Assembly: GCA_002383425.1 (NCBI GenBank)
Contig: DFYV01000081.1
Location: forward strand, 1,656-8,894
Source: Bacteroidales bacterium UBA4073
Lineage (GTDB): Bacteria; Bacteroidota; Bacteroidia; Bacteroidales; Tenuifilaceae
Reading direction: 5' to 3'
Length of the DNA stretch: 7,239 nucleotides
Part shown: positions 5,677 through 7,239 of the stretch, one piece after another
Numbering within the stretch: position 1 is the stretch's first letter
Layout of the letters: each line of letters opens with the position of its first letter
Position numbers and translations under genes: made by a program
The notes under the pieces: generated by a model
Seen by the model: the letters and a program-made list of their open reading frames with translations, nothing else
Databases searched by the model: none
Told to the model about the DNA's origin: nothing

Positions 5677-6918
5677 CTATTCCAGCGAATGGATAACCAG
5701 TCCGCTCCGCAGCTTGGGTTCAAACCATGTGGTTTTTGGGGGCATGATATTGCCGGTATCGGCAATATCGATAAGTTGCTTCATGGAAACAGGATACAGA
5801 GCAAAAGCTGCTTTCATTTCACCACTATCGACACGTTTTTTTAACTCTTCGAGCCCTCGAATACCTCCTACAAAATCGATACGTTTTGAGGTTCTCAAGT
5901 CCTTAATGTCGAGAATTGAGTCAAGAACAAGGTTCGAAAGGATTGTAACATCAAGTACCCCAATAGGATCGTTATCGTTATAGGTGCCTGGCTTGGCGGT
6001 TAACGAGTACCATTTACCTCCAAGGTACATGCTGAAGTTGTGGAGCTGCTGTGGCTTGTAAATTGCTACGCCTTTTTCTTCAACCACAAAGCCATTGCGT
6101 AATTTATCGAGGAACTGTTCAGGGGTAAGTCCATTCAAATCTTTTACAACCCTGTTGTAATCAATTATTTTTAGCTGGTTATCGGGAAAGATAACTGCCA
6201 GGAAGTAGTTATACTCCTCATCGCCCCGATGGTTGGGATTCGCTTTCTTTCTCTCAAGCCCAACCCGTGCAGCTGCTGCTGTACGGTGATGCCCATCGGC
6301 AACGTAAAGGGCGGGTATTGACGCAAAAATTTGGGTTATCCTGCTGATAATTGCCTCATTGTCAATTACCCAGAAATGGTGGCCAAATCCATCGTCGGCA
6401 ACAAAGTCGTACTCGGGCTTTTTGTTTTTAACAATGTTCGAAATGATTTCGTCCATCTCTTTATGAGCAGGGTATGCAAAGAAAACCGGCTCGATATTTG
6501 CGTTTTGGATACGAATGTGAATCATTCGATCCTCTTCCTTGTCGGGACGGGTGAGCTCATGTTTTTTTATACGCCCCTCCATGTAATCCTCAAAATGACA
6601 TGCTGCAACCAAACCGTACTGGGTACGCCCCTCCATGGTTTGTGCATACACGTAGTACATCTCTTTGGGATCCTGCACCAACCATCCGCGCTCCTTCCAC
6701 CTGCGGAAGTTTTCCACAGCTTTATCGTAAGCCTGCTGGGAATGCTCATCGATAATGGGATCAAAATCGATTTCAGGCTTGGTGATATGCAGCAACGATT
6801 TTTCCCCTGCTTCAGCCTTAGCTTCTTGCGAGTTAAGCACATCGTACGGACGTGCTGCCACCTCCTTGGCTAATTCCTTTGGTGGACGAATGCCTTTAAA
6901 TGCTTTTATCTTTACCAT
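5677..6918 (-). CDS. DUF1015 family protein, unknown function
   Basis: The 413-residue length matches the full-length DUF1015 family (Pfam PF06245), found in bacteria and archaea without an assigned activity that I know of. Visible family blocks: KAFKGIRPPKE (5-15), ARPYDVLNSQEA (22-33), the conserved polar block IKKHELTRPDKEEDRM (117-132), the strand-loop YVADGHHRTAAA (205-216) and a C-terminal MPPKTTWFEPKLRSGL motif. The H-E-x-T-x-P-x-K-x-x-D-R and D-G-H-H-R clusters look like an active site; GHHR recalls the nucleotide-binding motif of ParB/sulfiredoxin-like folds, which include serine kinases, but this is inference. No signal peptide is seen, so it is cytoplasmic. The ATG at 6918 is right: the family N-terminus starts there and an in-frame TAA lies about 20 bases upstream. 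In many Bacteroidota this gene follows serC and serA; those would lie outside the window. A heptamer array begins 10 bases before its start. Confidence 0.92.
   Translation of the reverse strand: MVKIKAFKGIRPPKELAKEVAARPYDVLNSQEAKAEAGEKSLLHITKPEIDFDPIIDEHSQQAYDKAVENFRRWKERGWLVQDPKEMYYVYAQTMEGRTQYGLVAACHFEDYMEGRIKKHELTRPDKEEDRMIHIRIQNANIEPVFFAYPAHKEMDEIISNIVKNKKPEYDFVADDGFGHHFWVIDNEAIISRITQIFASIPALYVADGHHRTAAAARVGLERKKANPNHRGDEEYNYFLAVIFPDNQLKIIDYNRVVKDLNGLTPEQFLDKLRNGFVVEEKGVAIYKPQQLHNFSMYLGGKWYSLTAKPGTYNDNDPIGVLDVTILSNLVLDSILDIKDLRTSKRIDFVGGIRGLEELKKRVDSGEMKAAFALYPVSMKQLIDIADTGNIMPPKTTWFEPKLRSGLVIHSLE
5746..5769. other. Perfect 10-bp hairpin inside the DUF1015 coding region
   Basis: GATATTGCCG (5746-5755) and CGGCAATATC (5760-5769) form a perfect 10-bp inverted repeat with a 4-base loop. 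It lies in the codons for the DIADTGNIM segment near the C-terminus. No T tract follows, so it is not an intrinsic terminator. It may be a coincidence of codon choice or an mRNA structure. Confidence 0.5.
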
Positions 6919-6927
6919 TACTTTACC

Positions 6928-7005
6928 GTTAAAAAGTTAAACGTTAAACGTTAATCGTTAAAAGTTAAACGTTAAAAGTTAAAAGTTAGACGTTAAAAGT
7001 TAAAA
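6928..7005. repeat. Heptamer array C, GTTAAAM x11
   Basis: Eleven units with consensus GTTAAAA or GTTAAAC run in tandem with a strict 7-base period, apart from one extra A at 6935; variants are GTTAATC (6950-6956) and GTTAGAC (6985-6991). The array fills nearly all the space between the four-helix-bundle gene stop and the DUF1015 start and ends in the T-rich tail AAGATTTTTATT (7004-7015). On the minus strand each TTTTAACTTTTAAC pair contains TAACTTTT, one base from the -7 consensus TAnnTTTG, so the array could affect DUF1015 transcription; that is speculative. Confidence 0.92.
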
Positions 7006-7027
7006 GATTTTTATTGTTAAACCGATT

Positions 7028-7239
7028 TTAGTATTTTATTAAGCCCAATACAAGCTGCTTAACCAACAATATATTCTTAGCAATAGTTGAAACATCATCA
7101 ATATAGCCCAATCTATTTGATATCACAATTTGAGTTTCGGCTTCTGCTAACGATCCAAGTGCCATGTATAAAAAATGAATCGTTTCAGCTGTACTATTTC
7201 TTGCACAGCCTTCAGCAATATTTGAAGGAACCGAAATAA
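7028..7239 (-). CDS. Four-helix-bundle protein, S23 / 23S rRNA intervening-sequence family (partial)
   Basis: Translating the minus strand from the right edge to the TAA at 7030-7028 gives 69 residues with no stop; the N-terminus is outside the window. They contain the family hallmarks: SVPSNIAEGCARNS, then ETIHFLYMALGSLAEAETQI, then a helix NRLGYIDDV and a final helix ending GLIKY. This is the S23 family (Pfam PF05635, TIGR02436), about 115-125 residues when complete. Members were first found in intervening sequences within 23S rRNA genes of Leptospira and others; many are free-standing, and the related Avd protein works with diversity-generating retroelements. Their molecular role is poorly known, with nucleic-acid binding proposed. 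No rRNA sequence is visible here, so this copy seems free-standing. It is in the same orientation as DUF1015, with array C in between. Confidence 0.9.
   Translation of the reverse strand, partial: ISVPSNIAEGCARNSTAETIHFLYMALGSLAEAETQIVISNRLGYIDDVSTIAKNILLVKQLVLGLIKY

Noticed and set aside
5650..5844. A 64-codon plus-strand open frame near the DUF1015 3' end
   Set aside because: It is antisense to the conserved C-terminal coding region and has no recognisable product.
6331..6873. A 180-codon open frame on the plus strand
   Set aside because: It lies entirely antisense to the well-supported DUF1015 gene, and its translation shows no recognisable domain.
5388..7005. The tandem arrays as a CRISPR array
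   Set aside because: Units are 7-10 bases and contiguous, with no unique spacers of regular length and no cas genes in the window.
7028..7239. The four-helix-bundle gene as an insertion within a 23S rRNA gene
   Set aside because: The flanking sequence down to 6919 is a heptamer array and then DUF1015, with no rRNA-like sequence.

Overview
The window looks like chromosomal DNA of a Bacteroidota member, probably order Bacteroidales or a relative. The evidence is: moderately AT-rich DNA with AT-rich gaps; no clear Shine-Dalgarno sequences; boxes matching the Bacteroidota -7 consensus TAnnTTTG upstream of several genes; and gene families typical of that phylum (a dihydroorotate-dehydrogenase-like protein, a DUF1015 protein, a helical lipoprotein, a HEAT-like protein). 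No species can be named from the sequence alone.

Layout. Bases 1-1398 (+) hold the C-terminal half of uvrA, followed by a hairpin terminator shared with a convergent two-gene operon (2821 to 1450, -) encoding a lipoprotein and a small secreted four-cysteine protein. A 150-base divergent promoter region (2822-2972) carries an operator-like arrangement and leads rightward into a small HEAT-like protein (2973-3482, +). A second hairpin terminator separates that gene from a minus-strand pair: a yggS-type PLP homeostasis gene (4536-5207) followed by a DHOD-like gene (3514-4491). Next comes a 469-base gap (5208-5676) crowded with short tandem repeats, then a full-length DUF1015 gene (5677-6918, -), another tandem-repeat array (6928-7005), and the 3' end of an S23/four-helix-bundle protein gene (7028 to the window edge, -).

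How the genes relate. UvrA is nucleotide-excision repair. YggS guards pyridoxal phosphate. The DHOD-like protein keeps the flavin-barrel fold but lacks the usual catalytic Cys/Ser. The lipoprotein and secreted protein are 10 bases apart and are probably co-expressed at the cell envelope. DUF1015 genes in Bacteroidota often follow serC-serA (remembered gene order, not visible here), so serine-biosynthesis genes might lie just beyond the right edge.

The most unusual part is 5275-7018. Four separate arrays have a 7-base period but different unit sequences (GTTAAAM twice, GAATTAC, TTCTGCC). Three of them end in the same T-rich tail, and a fifth array has a 10-base period. One heptamer array directly abuts the four-helix-bundle gene. 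This suggests a class of Bacteroidota heptamer repeats, possibly associated with free-standing S23-type genes. That link is inference and needs comparative data.
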